From: Bacteroidota bacterium
GTDB taxonomy: Bacteria > Bacteroidota > Bacteroidia > Chitinophagales > Chitinophagaceae
Reading direction: 5' to 3'
DNA length: 64,000 bases
Assembly: GCA_018267705.1 (NCBI GenBank)
Contig: JAFDXX010000012.1
Location: forward strand, 62,001-126,000
Positions 17,475 through 26,946 of this stretch are shown here, one piece after another. Positions within the stretch are counted from its first letter, which is position 1, and each line of letters opens with the position of its first letter. The translations under genes and the position numbers were made by a program. The notes under the pieces are model-generated. The model saw only the letters and a program-made list of their open reading frames with translations. It was not told where the DNA came from and ran no database searches.

Positions 17475-18158
17475 ATGAATGGAATTAAAACTTGGAGTAT
17501 TGATGACAGACCCAGAGAGAAATTACTATTGAAAGGAACAAATGCTTTAAGTAATTCTGAATTAATTGCTATTTTAATTAATAATGGAACACCCAATAAA
17601 ACCGCTGTTGATTTGGCAAAAGAGTTATTAACGGCAACCAATAATAATCTTGAACGTTTAGGAAATCTTTCAGTAAAAGAGATTGTACAATTAAAAATAA
17701 AAGGGTTGGGACAAGCAAAAGCCATTGCCATTGTAGCTGCATTAGAGTTAGGTATAAGAAGAAATTCTACCGAAAATAGAAAAGAAAAAATAATGCAAAG
17801 CAGAGATATTGCTGAGTATTTAAAAGCACTTTTACAATATAAGCAACATGAAATTTTTTTGGTTGTTTTTCTTAACCGTGCCAACAAAATTATACATCAC
17901 GAAATTATAAGTGAAGGCGGTATAACAGGTACGGTGGCAGACCCAAGAATTATATTAAAAAAAGCCTTAGAGCATAATGCAACAGCAATAATACTTTGCC
18001 ATAACCACCCAAGCGGAAACTTAGAACCCAGCAATGCTGATATTTTATTAACACGTAAAATAAAAGAAGCTGCTACTTATTTTGATATTGTTGTAACAGA
18101 CCACATTATTGTAAGTAACGAGGGTTATTATAGTTTTGCAGATTCGGGAATATTATAA
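17475..18158 (+). CDS. radC: RadC family JAB-domain protein
   Basis: A 227-residue protein with an N-terminal UPF0758 helix-hairpin-helix part (residues 1-100, LSNSELIAILINNGTPNKTA and IKGLGQAKA) and a C-terminal JAB1/MPN-like metalloprotease-fold domain. HNHPSG (176-181) and Asp189 supply the metal site. The biological role of RadC is not settled, and the original DNA-repair claim was withdrawn. It stands alone, divergent from prs, and its stop is 8 bases from the converging DUF3467 gene. A duplicated copy carried by mobile elements is common in bacteria, but nothing mobile is seen here, so this is the chromosomal form. Confidence 0.93.
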   Translation: MNGIKTWSIDDRPREKLLLKGTNALSNSELIAILINNGTPNKTAVDLAKELLTATNNNLERLGNLSVKEIVQLKIKGLGQAKAIAIVAALELGIRRNSTENRKEKIMQSRDIAEYLKALLQYKQHEIFLVVFLNRANKIIHHEIISEGGITGTVADPRIILKKALEHNATAIILCHNHPSGNLEPSNADILLTRKIKEAATYFDIVVTDHIIVSNEGYYSFADSGIL

Positions 18159-18165
18159 AAACTAA

Positions 18166-18477
18166 TTAAGCTTGAGCAATTGGGCCACCAAAATTCATAG
18201 GAATTTCAACTTGTTCTAAATCTTGAATATTACCGTTTAGGTTTTCGTATTTTTCAATATTGTCTATTAATGCTTTCATAAAACGTTTGGCATGCATGGG
18301 CGTTAAAATAATTCTGCTTTTTACTTTGCTTTTGGGTGTGCCCGGCATTACGTTTACAAAATCTATTACAAATTCTGCATGGCTATGTGTTATAATGGCA
18401 AGATTAGCGTATTCACCTTCGGCAACTTCTTCTGAAATTTCTATATTTAATTGATTGTTAGGTTGTTGTTCTGACAT
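18166..18477 (-). CDS. DUF3467 domain-containing protein
   Basis: A short soluble protein; the ATG at 18477 (MSEQQPNNQLNIE) is preferred over the upstream 18501 start, giving 103 residues and leaving a TATATTTG box 21 bases upstream. The body has alternating beta strands (YANLAIITHSHAEFVIDFV) and a helix (PMHAKRFMKALIDNIEKYE), the DUF3467 pattern. No reaction is known for the family. The predicted start removes a poorly conserved N-terminal extension. Confidence 0.85.
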   Translation of the reverse strand: MSEQQPNNQLNIEISEEVAEGEYANLAIITHSHAEFVIDFVNVMPGTPKSKVKSRIILTPMHAKRFMKALIDNIEKYENLNGNIQDLEQVEIPMNFGGPIAQA

Positions 18478-18498
18478 GAAATGCTTTTTATTAAGTGG

Positions 18499-18506
18499 CA
18501 AATATA
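18499..18506 (-). promoter_or_regulatory. Candidate -7 box for the DUF3467 gene
   Basis: TATATTTG on the minus strand, 21 bases before the preferred ATG at 18477. It overlaps the coding region that a start at 18501 would need, which supports the shorter protein. Confidence 0.5.
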
Positions 18507-18536
18507 CTTTATTTCATTCCCTATTTATTTAAACCT

Positions 18537-19280
18537 CTAATTCGATTTTTGAGAAGTCATTATATTGGTTGATGCGGGTGCAGGATTGTTATCTTGTCTT
18601 ATATTAAGTACAACATAAAGAATCAATTTGCTTTCTACAGGTGTTCCGTTTATTTTGGCCGGAACAAAATCATAAGCATCTGCCGGAAGGCCTTTAATTG
18701 AATAATTTTGAACGGTACTATCACCATAAGAGTTCATTGTTTTAACATCCCATCTTTTCAATTTACCTAATTCCGAAATTGTAAATACATAACTTAATGT
18801 ATCGGTTGATATTCTTGTTTCATTTTTCAGTTTTGCAGGTATTAATCTTTCATCATATAATAAATAAAATCCATAATTTACACCTCCAATTTTTACAGGA
18901 GGTTCAATTGCATTCGTGCTATTAACAGCAGGTATTATTTCAAACTTTTGTTGCACATTGGTAGTAGCATCTGTATTATTAACTATTAATTTATTTTGTC
19001 TAAAGTTATAGCATTGCACTACCTCACCATTATTGTTATAATAGGTCCATATACTATCTTTCGTAGCGTTATTATAAAATCCTTTCACTACCAATTGTTT
19101 ATTATTATCAAACACCCAATAGTTGCCGTTTTTAACTTTTTTATTGTCTTTAAACACTTCATACTCTTCTGTTAAACTTGCAGATACTGTACGTTTTATA
19201 GTTTTTATATCTTGAGTTTTTGCTGTTGTAGCAATACATAGCAACAATATTATTATACTTAAGTAAAAAATATTTTTCAT
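18537..19280 (-). CDS. Secreted protein with MORN-like N-terminal half and TonB-C-like end, function unknown
   Basis: A 247-residue exported protein with a signal peptide (MKNIFYLSIIILLLCIATTAKTQ cleaved near residue 22). Residues 35-110 repeat the pattern NGNYWVFDNN, VVKGFYNN and IWTYYNNNGEVV, as in MORN/YwqK-like repeats. The last third (PAKINGTPVESKLILYVVLNI) looks like the beta-strand end of a TonB C-terminal-like domain, although no transmembrane anchor of a real TonB is present. It is separated from the Sus operon by a strong terminator, so it is probably its own unit. Function not known. Confidence 0.6.
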   Translation of the reverse strand: MKNIFYLSIIILLLCIATTAKTQDIKTIKRTVSASLTEEYEVFKDNKKVKNGNYWVFDNNKQLVVKGFYNNATKDSIWTYYNNNGEVVQCYNFRQNKLIVNNTDATTNVQQKFEIIPAVNSTNAIEPPVKIGGVNYGFYLLYDERLIPAKLKNETRISTDTLSYVFTISELGKLKRWDVKTMNSYGDSTVQNYSIKGLPADAYDFVPAKINGTPVESKLILYVVLNIRQDNNPAPASTNIMTSQKSN

Positions 19281-19300
19281 GTTGGTAAAGCTATAAAATA

Positions 19301-19335
19301 AAAAAAAAGATGCAACAGTTGTTGCATCTTTTTTT
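19301..19335 (-). terminator. Bidirectional intrinsic terminator downstream of the Sus-type operon
   Basis: GATGCAAC and GTTGCATC form an 8-9 bp stem with a short loop. The stem is flanked by eight A and seven T, so it works on both strands. It lies 18 bases past the stop of the DUF1735 gene. Confidence 0.85.
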
Positions 19336-19352
19336 ATGAAAAATGAAGTAAA

Positions 19353-20375
19353 TTAGTTAGCATCATTTCTATCACTTACATAAGTGAATTTGTCATTAAT
19401 ATTAAACCTTGCTGCCACAGCTGTAAAATTAATTAAAAACGCCGGTGTTGGAGAATAAGAATTTACTTGTGGAGTAAATTTATTTGTTGCACCCGTAGCT
19501 AATGTACCAAAAGTTGGCGAAGCAGGTGCTCCACCAGCAACTGAATATACATTAGTACAATTTCCTGAAGCATCAAACCCAAAACCAATGCCACTTAAGT
19601 TTGCAGCACCACCTGTTGCTAAATTAACCATAATGTAATAGAAGTTACCATAGTTTTGATCTAACATAACAACTGTATTAGCATCATAAGTCATTAATTC
19701 AACATATTTTGGATATTTTCCTGTATATGTACCTAACGCATCTGTAAGCTTACCATTTACCATATAAACACCATCATAATTGTTTACACGTTGAAATAGA
19801 TAAATAACACTTGCTTGGTTAGTACTAACGGTACCATAAGAAGTTGCACTAATTTTTATTGGCATAGCATAAGGCTGACCTAAAGTTAAAGAGTTTTTCA
19901 ATTTAACTTGAACGGTAGCTTCTTTTTGCCCTTTGGGTATAGTTACAGTTGTAGGAATGCTCCATACATCGGTTGCATTAGGTTGTGTAACATTAAAGCC
20001 CCAGTTGCCAGAAAATGCACCTGTTGCATTAAATGCAGTAAGATTAGCTGCATCAACAGCTAAGGTAACTTGAATATCTTGTGGAGCAACATCAGGACCT
20101 AAATAGCTTACTGTTACATTAATTTTAGCCGTATCAGGTGATGGGAAAAATTTTACTGTACGATTAAATACATTAAATTTTCCTGACTGAGAATAGCCAC
20201 CACCTACTCCATCTACTGCACCATCACTATTATCAATTCGAATACCAACCGTTGCAGAAGTTCCGGCAGCGGGGCTCAAATTGGGAGCGGTTGCATCTTT
20301 TAGACATGAAGTAAAATTCATCATTGCTATCAGAATTCCACTTAAGGTCATTAATCTAGTTATTTTATAATTCAT
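19353..20375 (-). CDS. DUF1735-type surface lipoprotein of a Sus-like system
   Basis: A 340-residue lipoprotein with Cys24 in the lipobox region FTSCLKD. The N-terminal half (PSPDTAKINVTVSYLGPDVA, then PKGQKEATVQVKLKNSLT) has the Ig-like beta-sandwich pattern of DUF1735 (BT_3987 family). The rest is beta-rich. Such proteins are the third member of SusCD operons and are thought to bind the imported ligand on the cell surface. It is the last gene, 43 bp downstream of the SusD-like gene. Ligand unknown; no hydrolase is adjacent. Confidence 0.8.
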   Translation of the reverse strand: MNYKITRLMTLSGILIAMMNFTSCLKDATAPNLSPAAGTSATVGIRIDNSDGAVDGVGGGYSQSGKFNVFNRTVKFFPSPDTAKINVTVSYLGPDVAPQDIQVTLAVDAANLTAFNATGAFSGNWGFNVTQPNATDVWSIPTTVTIPKGQKEATVQVKLKNSLTLGQPYAMPIKISATSYGTVSTNQASVIYLFQRVNNYDGVYMVNGKLTDALGTYTGKYPKYVELMTYDANTVVMLDQNYGNFYYIMVNLATGGAANLSGIGFGFDASGNCTNVYSVAGGAPASPTFGTLATGATNKFTPQVNSYSPTPAFLINFTAVAARFNINDKFTYVSDRNDAN

Positions 20376-20418
20376 AATTCGTTATTTTAAATTATTTAAA
20401 ATTATCGCTACTTGGTGT

Positions 20419-22035
20419 TTATTGAGCCCAAAATATTTTGTCAGTAAACACATTAACATTAGGAACATTGGCTGCATTATACGAGAATTCACTAATTGGG
20501 TATTGAAGTCTTGTAGGCAGTTTATCTGCTGCTGTTGCAGAAGATTGTGTTGATGCAAAAGTTAAAATTGCATTAGATGAGCCAGCAACTACGGTAGGGT
20601 AGCCTGTTCTTCTATATTCATTCCAAGCTTCGTTAGAATTAATCATATTCAATGCAATATACTTTTGTGTAATAATAGCTTCTATTTTTTGAGCTGTTGT
20701 AGTTGCCAATGCATAATTTACCAAATAACTAGTTGGATTAGCGGCCTGATATGCAGTAAAACTTGTTGCTGCACTATAACCCGGAGCTACCGAGCCGTTA
20801 GGTAATTTGTATAAATAATTAAATGATTGAGTTACGCCATTGTTAAACAAAGCAGCATCAGTACCTGTTACATTTGGAATAGATCTTACTACAGCCTCTG
20901 CTTGTAAAAGGTAGCTTTCAGAAGCCAACATTAAAGGTTGCCCCATATCTGGTCCTTTCATTACACCAATATTATTACCCACACTAGTTAATGCAGTTGA
21001 TGCACCATAACTACTGCAATACCAGTTACTTGTATTTCCATTAGAAGAACCTCCTGAAAGAATAACACCTAACTGACTAAGCCCTGTAGTGTTTGTAGCA
21101 TAACCATAAAAAATAGCATTACCGCGGCCGGCATCAGCTAATTTTGTACCACTATAAAATGAATAAATCCATTTAGTAGGTACCCAGCTTCTATTGCCTT
21201 TACCACCGGAATAAGTAGCTACCCATGTATTAAACTCTGGGTTAACTTGCGTACCGCTTGATGCGTTAGTTCTTCCAAAACCCGGATTTACTACTGCATC
21301 AGTTGCTAAAAATCCAACTGCATCAAATGTAGTGCTTGGCATAGTTATTTTTGCCGCAGCTCTAACAATTAAACGCAATTTTAAAGTGTTGGCAAATTGT
21401 TTCCACAAAGTATTACTTGCTGTAACTGTAATAGCAGTTTGGTTAAAAAGTGGATCTTTACCTACACCTAAAGGTTTTGCTGAAGATGGTGCTGTGTTAA
21501 TATACGCTATGGCTGTATCTAACATGTTAGACAGTTTAGGGTATATAGTTTTAGCATCATCATAAGAAGGTGTTAAACTAGCTGTACCTTTTAAAGCATT
21601 CGCAAAAGGTATATTATTATAAGTATCAACTAATAATTGATAGTTATACACCTGCATAATTAATGCTGCAGCTCTATAATAAGCATAATAACTTCTGTTG
21701 GTAGCATCATTAGTTGAGTTTAATACATATTGAAAATCATTCAATACATCATAAGAAGCAGACCATAAACCTGTATAATCACTAGAATTAAAGGTATAAG
21801 AGAAGTTATTTCCAAATCCACCGTAACCATAAGCATTTGCCATATAACCACCTAATTGAGCACCATAAGTATTATAACTATTGGCTACATTGGCGGTATA
21901 TACTATAGCTTGAGGTAATACCAATTCAGGTGTAGCAGTGGTAGCCGAATTAGGGTTAGTATTTACATCTAAGTATTTCTGGCATGACGTACTTAGAAAT
22001 ACTATAAGAGTTAAAATTATTGATATTCTTTTCAT
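20419..22035 (-). CDS. SusD/RagB-like outer-membrane lipoprotein
   Basis: A 538-residue surface lipoprotein with lipobox Cys18 (STSCQKYLDVNTNPN). YLDVNTNPN followed by PELVLPQAIVYTANV, and later LMLASESYLLQAEAV with a final EFSYNAANVPNV, fit the SusD-like family 2 pattern. Family members cap the SusC channel and capture the substrate. It lies 11 bp downstream of the SusC-like gene, so they make one complex in the outer membrane. The substrate is not readable from sequence; this subfamily is often linked to peptides or glycans. Confidence 0.93.
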   Translation of the reverse strand: MKRISIILTLIVFLSTSCQKYLDVNTNPNSATTATPELVLPQAIVYTANVANSYNTYGAQLGGYMANAYGYGGFGNNFSYTFNSSDYTGLWSASYDVLNDFQYVLNSTNDATNRSYYAYYRAAALIMQVYNYQLLVDTYNNIPFANALKGTASLTPSYDDAKTIYPKLSNMLDTAIAYINTAPSSAKPLGVGKDPLFNQTAITVTASNTLWKQFANTLKLRLIVRAAAKITMPSTTFDAVGFLATDAVVNPGFGRTNASSGTQVNPEFNTWVATYSGGKGNRSWVPTKWIYSFYSGTKLADAGRGNAIFYGYATNTTGLSQLGVILSGGSSNGNTSNWYCSSYGASTALTSVGNNIGVMKGPDMGQPLMLASESYLLQAEAVVRSIPNVTGTDAALFNNGVTQSFNYLYKLPNGSVAPGYSAATSFTAYQAANPTSYLVNYALATTTAQKIEAIITQKYIALNMINSNEAWNEYRRTGYPTVVAGSSNAILTFASTQSSATAADKLPTRLQYPISEFSYNAANVPNVNVFTDKIFWAQ

Positions 22036-22046
22036 ATTAATAAGTA

Positions 22047-25000
22047 TTAAAAAATTAAAGTAATAGTGGCACCATAGAAACGAGATGGCGGAGCGTTTGA
22101 AATACCTGTTAACCCTATACCATTACTATCATTACCTGCATCACTATATTCAGGATCAGTATATAAGTTAGATTTAGGTAACCACAAGAATAAGTTACGT
22201 CCTTGTACACTTATAGTAGCTCCTTTAATAGCTTTTGTTTTACGTAAAACAGAAGTAGGAACATCATAAGAAATACTAACTTGTCTTAATTTCCAAAATG
22301 AACCATTCGTAACATAGTTTGAGTTTATACCACGGTTGTATGTGCCGTCATTATCTGCCCAAAAACCATCATTGGCATTATTAACTACTACACTTGTGTT
22401 AGGAATATATGAACCAGGGTGTGCAGGATCTGCTATAACTGAATTCGGGAATACAAATGGTTTTCTGTCATAAGCAGCGGTTCTAATACCAGTACCTGCC
22501 CAGTCTAAACTTTGTCCCATGTTTTGATATACTTGGTTTCCACCTCTGTATTCAAATAAAGTATATAAACGGAATTGTTTGTAACGAACAGTAAGATCTA
22601 AAGCTAATTTATCTTTAGTGGCAGCATTACCTAACACTCTAAGTGTTTTATCAAGACTTGGGCGTCCGGTAGTACCATCAACAATTACTCTTCCTTGAGA
22701 ATCACGCACATAATCATTACCCATAATTACAGGGAATACCATTCCCGGTATTGCATAAGCACCTGCACCACTGCCATATGTAGCAATAGCTAATTGAGGT
22801 AATGCAGAGTTAATAGATAAAACAGTATTATTATTATAAGTATAGTTACCACCTACAGTTACTGTCCAATCTTTTCTTCTTATTGGTGTTACTGCTAATC
22901 TTGATTCAACACCTACGTTTTTGGTTTCACCAGTATTAAATAAGTAGCTTGAATATCCTGTAGCCCATGAAACACTTACAGGTACTGTTTGAGCAGTAGT
23001 ATTGGTTTGATACCAAGTTACACTTGCATCAACATAGTTTTTAAATAAGCTGAAATCTATACCTGCTTCAGTACCTACTGTAAACTCTGGTCTAATGTTA
23101 GGGTCAACAACTCTGTTTCCTACAGTAAAACCACCTGCACCTGAGAATGGATAACCGTTGGTTTGTCCAAAAGTTGTATTTAAACCATAAGCTCCAATGT
23201 TTACGTTACCTACTTTAGATATACCACCTCTTAATTTTAAATAATCCAATCCTTTGATATTTTTTAAAGCAGGAATTGCATCTGTTGCAATAAAAGAGAT
23301 ATCAGCAGCCGGATAGAAGAAAGAGTAGTTAGAAGGATTAAGTACAGAAACCCAGTCATTACGACCTGTAAGGTGTAAAAACAAATAGTTTCTAAATCCT
23401 ACTTTAAAATCTCCATACACATCTAATCTTCTAGTAGTAGAGTATCCATTAGAAGTACTTGGTGCATTTAAGCTGTTAGATAAATTATACAAACCCGGTA
23501 CAACTAATCCTGAAACTGATGCACTTAAAGAGTTACTCATGTTTTGGCGTAAGCCTGCAGATAACATTAAATCAAAAGTAAAATCTTTTACTTTTTTATT
23601 CATTCCAACAATAAAGTCAGAAGTTAATTGAGTAGAATAATAAGAACTTTCCGCATCGCTACCTACAATATTTGTTTTAGTACCTCCAACTGCAGAGTTG
23701 GTTCTTAATGTATAATCAGTATAAGTAAATACGCCTACTGTAGATTGAGAAGTTTGATTTTGAGTAGTTAAACCTGTACGTAAGGTAAAGTTTAACCATT
23801 TAAATGGTTCGTATTTTAAATCAACAGATCCGATAATATAATCGTTTCTTGTTTTTGTACGATAATTATCAATATTAAAATATGGGTTTGCATACCATGG
23901 GTTAAAATAACCATTAGGGTTAGCAAATTTGTTATTTCTCCAATCTTGAAATTGAGTAATAGGTACGTTTCCGGCAATATTATTTAAATTATCATACATA
24001 GTGCCAAACATACCAGATGATAATTGATCATATCTATTTTGCACATAAGTAATAGTATAAGCAGTGCTTATTTTAGGAGAGAAACTACGTGTACCACCTA
24101 ATCTGAAAGAGGCTCTGTTATAAGCATCTTTTGGTGTAGTACCAGTTGTATTTACATATTGTGCAGAGAAAAACATTGTTGAACGTTCATCGCCTGTTGA
24201 GATTGAAAAATCTGTTTGGTTAGTTAATCCGTTTGCCCAGAATTTTTTCCAATCATCTTTAGCAGCATAAGTGGTTTGAAAAACAGAACCATCTTCCAAC
24301 GGATCTCCTAAATTACGAAGGCTGCCATCAAAAGCAGGGCCGTAAGATTGGTTTTCACGTGGGCTATATACCGGATTTCCGTTAGGATCAATTCCATAAG
24401 AAGAACCCCCTTGTCCGAATTTAGTTTGGTGTTGTGGGAAGTAAGCAACCGCTTCTACAGTAGTAGTGTTGCTTATTTTAATTTCATTATGGCCTCTTCT
24501 TCCTTTTTTAGAAGTAACAATTAAGGCACCATTAGAGGCATCAGAACCATAAAGAGCTACCGCATTAGCACCATTTAAAACAGTGATGTCGGAAATATCT
24601 TCAGGATTTAAATTACCTAAAACAGAATTAGGAACAATTACATTATCTAATACAATTAATGCTTGGTTATTTCCTAATAAAGAGCGTAAACCTCTTAATA
24701 CAAGCCTATAGGTTGGGTTTACACCTCCACCGGTTGTACTAACTTCTAATCCGGCAACTTTACCGGCAAGACCACCTGCAAGATTTGTTGGTTTAGCTGC
24801 AGTTAGTTCATTTGCCTTAATAGTTGTGGCAGTGTAACCTTGTTCTTTACGTTTTGTAGTAATACCACCGGCAGTTACTACAACTTCATCTAAATTACTT
24901 ACATAATCAGACAAAGTAATGTTAATAGTGTTTTCAGAACCCACTCTTACTTCTAAAGGTTTATAGTTAACCGCAGAAATAACAAGAGTAGCTCCTGCTT

Positions 25001-25187
25001 TTACGTTAATTTTAAAAACACCATTAGCATCGGTAGATGTACCGTTTTTAGTGCCTTTAATCATAACAGAAGCTGAAGGAACGGGAGATCCTTTCGAATC
25101 TGTTACTTTTCCAGTAACAGATCTAGTTTGCCCCATTACAATACTACCAACAAGTATTGCAAGTGCAAAAAGTAGCATTTTTCTCAT
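22047..25187 (-). CDS. SusC/RagA-like TonB-linked outer-membrane transporter
   Basis: A 1046-residue outer-membrane importer. The signal peptide (about residues 1-19) is followed by a carboxypeptidase-regulatory-like domain (VTGKVTDSKGSPVPSASVMI, about 22-95). Next comes a plug domain with LVLRGLRSLLGNNQALIVLD and ITVLNGANAVALYGSDASNG, then the 22-strand barrel ending in GATITLIF with a terminal Phe. It would bring large ligands into the periplasm using TonB energy. It heads a three-gene operon with the SusD-like and DUF1735 genes. No ECF sigma or anti-sigma gene is adjacent, so control is not visible. Confidence 0.95.
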   Translation of the reverse strand: MRKMLLFALAILVGSIVMGQTRSVTGKVTDSKGSPVPSASVMIKGTKNGTSTDANGVFKINVKAGATLVISAVNYKPLEVRVGSENTINITLSDYVSNLDEVVVTAGGITTKRKEQGYTATTIKANELTAAKPTNLAGGLAGKVAGLEVSTTGGGVNPTYRLVLRGLRSLLGNNQALIVLDNVIVPNSVLGNLNPEDISDITVLNGANAVALYGSDASNGALIVTSKKGRRGHNEIKISNTTTVEAVAYFPQHQTKFGQGGSSYGIDPNGNPVYSPRENQSYGPAFDGSLRNLGDPLEDGSVFQTTYAAKDDWKKFWANGLTNQTDFSISTGDERSTMFFSAQYVNTTGTTPKDAYNRASFRLGGTRSFSPKISTAYTITYVQNRYDQLSSGMFGTMYDNLNNIAGNVPITQFQDWRNNKFANPNGYFNPWYANPYFNIDNYRTKTRNDYIIGSVDLKYEPFKWLNFTLRTGLTTQNQTSQSTVGVFTYTDYTLRTNSAVGGTKTNIVGSDAESSYYSTQLTSDFIVGMNKKVKDFTFDLMLSAGLRQNMSNSLSASVSGLVVPGLYNLSNSLNAPSTSNGYSTTRRLDVYGDFKVGFRNYLFLHLTGRNDWVSVLNPSNYSFFYPAADISFIATDAIPALKNIKGLDYLKLRGGISKVGNVNIGAYGLNTTFGQTNGYPFSGAGGFTVGNRVVDPNIRPEFTVGTEAGIDFSLFKNYVDASVTWYQTNTTAQTVPVSVSWATGYSSYLFNTGETKNVGVESRLAVTPIRRKDWTVTVGGNYTYNNNTVLSINSALPQLAIATYGSGAGAYAIPGMVFPVIMGNDYVRDSQGRVIVDGTTGRPSLDKTLRVLGNAATKDKLALDLTVRYKQFRLYTLFEYRGGNQVYQNMGQSLDWAGTGIRTAAYDRKPFVFPNSVIADPAHPGSYIPNTSVVVNNANDGFWADNDGTYNRGINSNYVTNGSFWKLRQVSISYDVPTSVLRKTKAIKGATISVQGRNLFLWLPKSNLYTDPEYSDAGNDSNGIGLTGISNAPPSRFYGATITLIF

Positions 25188-25374
25188 GTTGCGTATATTT
25201 TTGAAATGTGAAAATAGGGGAATTCAATTAAATTGTTAAAAAAAAATCAACTCTTTGTTAATTTATTTGAACTTCTGATATCCATGACAAGCGGTAAATA
25301 TTAATCGCTGCACGCAAGTTTGCTTTTTTTTAACACTCCGAAACTTTAAATAGAAAGCTTGCAAAACCAACCCT

Positions 25375-25382
25375 TACTTTTG
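25375..25382 (+). promoter_or_regulatory. Candidate -7 box for folD
   Basis: TACTTTTG ends four bases before the folD ATG at 25387. With the usual distance from this box to the start site, transcription would begin at or next to the ATG, implying a leaderless or nearly leaderless mRNA. A TTG at 25359-25361 is too close for the -33 element. Confidence 0.4.
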
Positions 25383-25386
25383 CCTT

Positions 25387-26262
25387 ATGATAGTTTTAGA
25401 CGGAAAAATTGCCTCTCAAAGCATTAAAGAGAACCTTAAAACAGATGTTTCTGCAATTATTAAACACGGAAAGCGTCCTCCGCATTTGGCTGCTATTTTG
25501 GTAGGAAACAACGGTGCCAGCGAAACTTATGTTGCCAGCAAAGTAAAAAATTGCGAAGAAATAGGGTTTCAATCTACATTAATTAGATTAGAAGATACCG
25601 TTGAGGAATCAAAATTGCTTGAAACAATTCAACAACTCAATAATAATAAAGCAGTAGATGGCATTCTTGTACAGCTACCACTTCCCAAACATATTAGTGA
25701 GCAAAAAGTAATCGAAACCATTAATCCCCAAAAAGATGTAGATGGTTTTCATCCTGTAAATATTGGTAAACTAGTGCAAGGTTTAGAAACCTTTATCCCC
25801 GCTACACCATACGGTATAATGCTAATGCTTGAATATTTTAATATTGAAACAAAAGGCAAACATGCTGTTGTTATAGGCAGAAGCAATATAGTAGGCAGAC
25901 CCATGAGCATTTTATTAAGCAGTAATATAAAAAGAGGTAATTGTACGGTAACTATTTGCCATAGCCACACACCCAACCTTTCTGAAATTTGTTTGCAAGC
26001 AGATATTATTGTTGCAGCATTAGGAAAACCGGAATTTGTAAAAGCGAATATGGTAAAACAAGGTGCCGTTGTAATAGATGTTGGCATAACACGCGTAGCA
26101 GATACAACAGCTAAAAAAGGTTTTAGAATAAAAGGTGATGTTGCTTATAATGAAGTGGCAACTAAAACAACTGCTATTACACCCGTTCCCGGCGGTGTTG
26201 GGCTTATGACAATTGCAGGGTTATTAAAAAATACATTACAAGCATATATGAATAATGAATAA
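25387..26262 (+). CDS. folD: Bifunctional methylenetetrahydrofolate dehydrogenase / methenyl-THF cyclohydrolase
   Basis: A 291-residue cytoplasmic enzyme that interconverts methylene-, methenyl- and formyl-tetrahydrofolate with NADP. The catalytic pair is in YVASK (48-52), and DGILVQLPLP (91-100), KDVDGFHP (116-122), a nucleotide-binding VVIGRSNIVGRPM and PVPGGVGLMT near the end are all present, so the enzyme is complete. The 3' end overlaps queE by 8 bases. Confidence 0.97.
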   Translation: MIVLDGKIASQSIKENLKTDVSAIIKHGKRPPHLAAILVGNNGASETYVASKVKNCEEIGFQSTLIRLEDTVEESKLLETIQQLNNNKAVDGILVQLPLPKHISEQKVIETINPQKDVDGFHPVNIGKLVQGLETFIPATPYGIMLMLEYFNIETKGKHAVVIGRSNIVGRPMSILLSSNIKRGNCTVTICHSHTPNLSEICLQADIIVAALGKPEFVKANMVKQGAVVIDVGITRVADTTAKKGFRIKGDVAYNEVATKTTAITPVPGGVGLMTIAGLLKNTLQAYMNNE

Positions 26263-26899
26263 AGAATTTGAAATAGTAAAAGAAGACTTATTGCCTGTAA
26301 TGGAAAGTTTTTATACTTTACAAGGAGAAGGTTTTTATCAAGGAAAAGCTGCATATTTTATTCGTTTAGGAGGATGTGATGTAGGTTGCATTTGGTGTGA
26401 TGTGAAAGAAAGTTGGAACGCAGAAAATCATCCGAAATTTAGTATAGAAGAAATTGTTGAGAAAGCAAAAAACAGCCAACCATCAATAACCAATTATCAA
26501 CCTATAGCTGTAATAACAGGTGGAGAACCATTACTGCATAAATTAAATAATCTCACCAAAGCCTTACAGCAAGCAGGTTTTCAAACAAATATTGAAACAT
26601 CCGGCTCTTCTTCATTAAGTGGTAATTGGGATTGGATTTGTCTTTCTCCTAAAAAATTTAAAGCTCCTTTACCCGAAGTTATTAAAGCTGCTAACGAGCT
26701 TAAAGTTGTAGTTTTTAATAAACATGATTTTGAATGGGCAGAACAATATGCTTCACAAGTTTCTGATAAATGCAAATTGTATTTACAACCTGAATGGGAT
26801 AAAAGAGAAACCGTAACACCTTTAATTATTAATTATATTAAAACCAACCCTAAATGGGAACTGAGTTTGCAAATACACAAATACATTAATGTTCCTTAA
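26255..26899 (+). CDS. queE: 7-carboxy-7-deazaguanine synthase
   Basis: A 214-residue radical SAM enzyme that makes 7-carboxy-7-deazaguanine from 6-carboxytetrahydropterin for queuosine and related deazaguanines. The cluster motif is Cys41, Cys45 and Cys48 (GGCDVGCIWCDV, CxxxCxxC), and GGEPLL (89-94) is the SAM-binding GGE motif. YTLQGEGFYQGKAAYFIRL matches the QueE N terminus. It overlaps folD by 8 bases, so it is probably co-translated. A PTPS-family gene is about 33 kb away on the other strand; it may or may not be the QueD that supplies its substrate. Confidence 0.95.
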   Translation: MNKEFEIVKEDLLPVMESFYTLQGEGFYQGKAAYFIRLGGCDVGCIWCDVKESWNAENHPKFSIEEIVEKAKNSQPSITNYQPIAVITGGEPLLHKLNNLTKALQQAGFQTNIETSGSSSLSGNWDWICLSPKKFKAPLPEVIKAANELKVVVFNKHDFEWAEQYASQVSDKCKLYLQPEWDKRETVTPLIINYIKTNPKWELSLQIHKYINVP

Positions 26900-26946
26900 T
26901 TATTGTTTTAACATTCTTCACGCATATTTTTTGCGAAATTGCTTTT

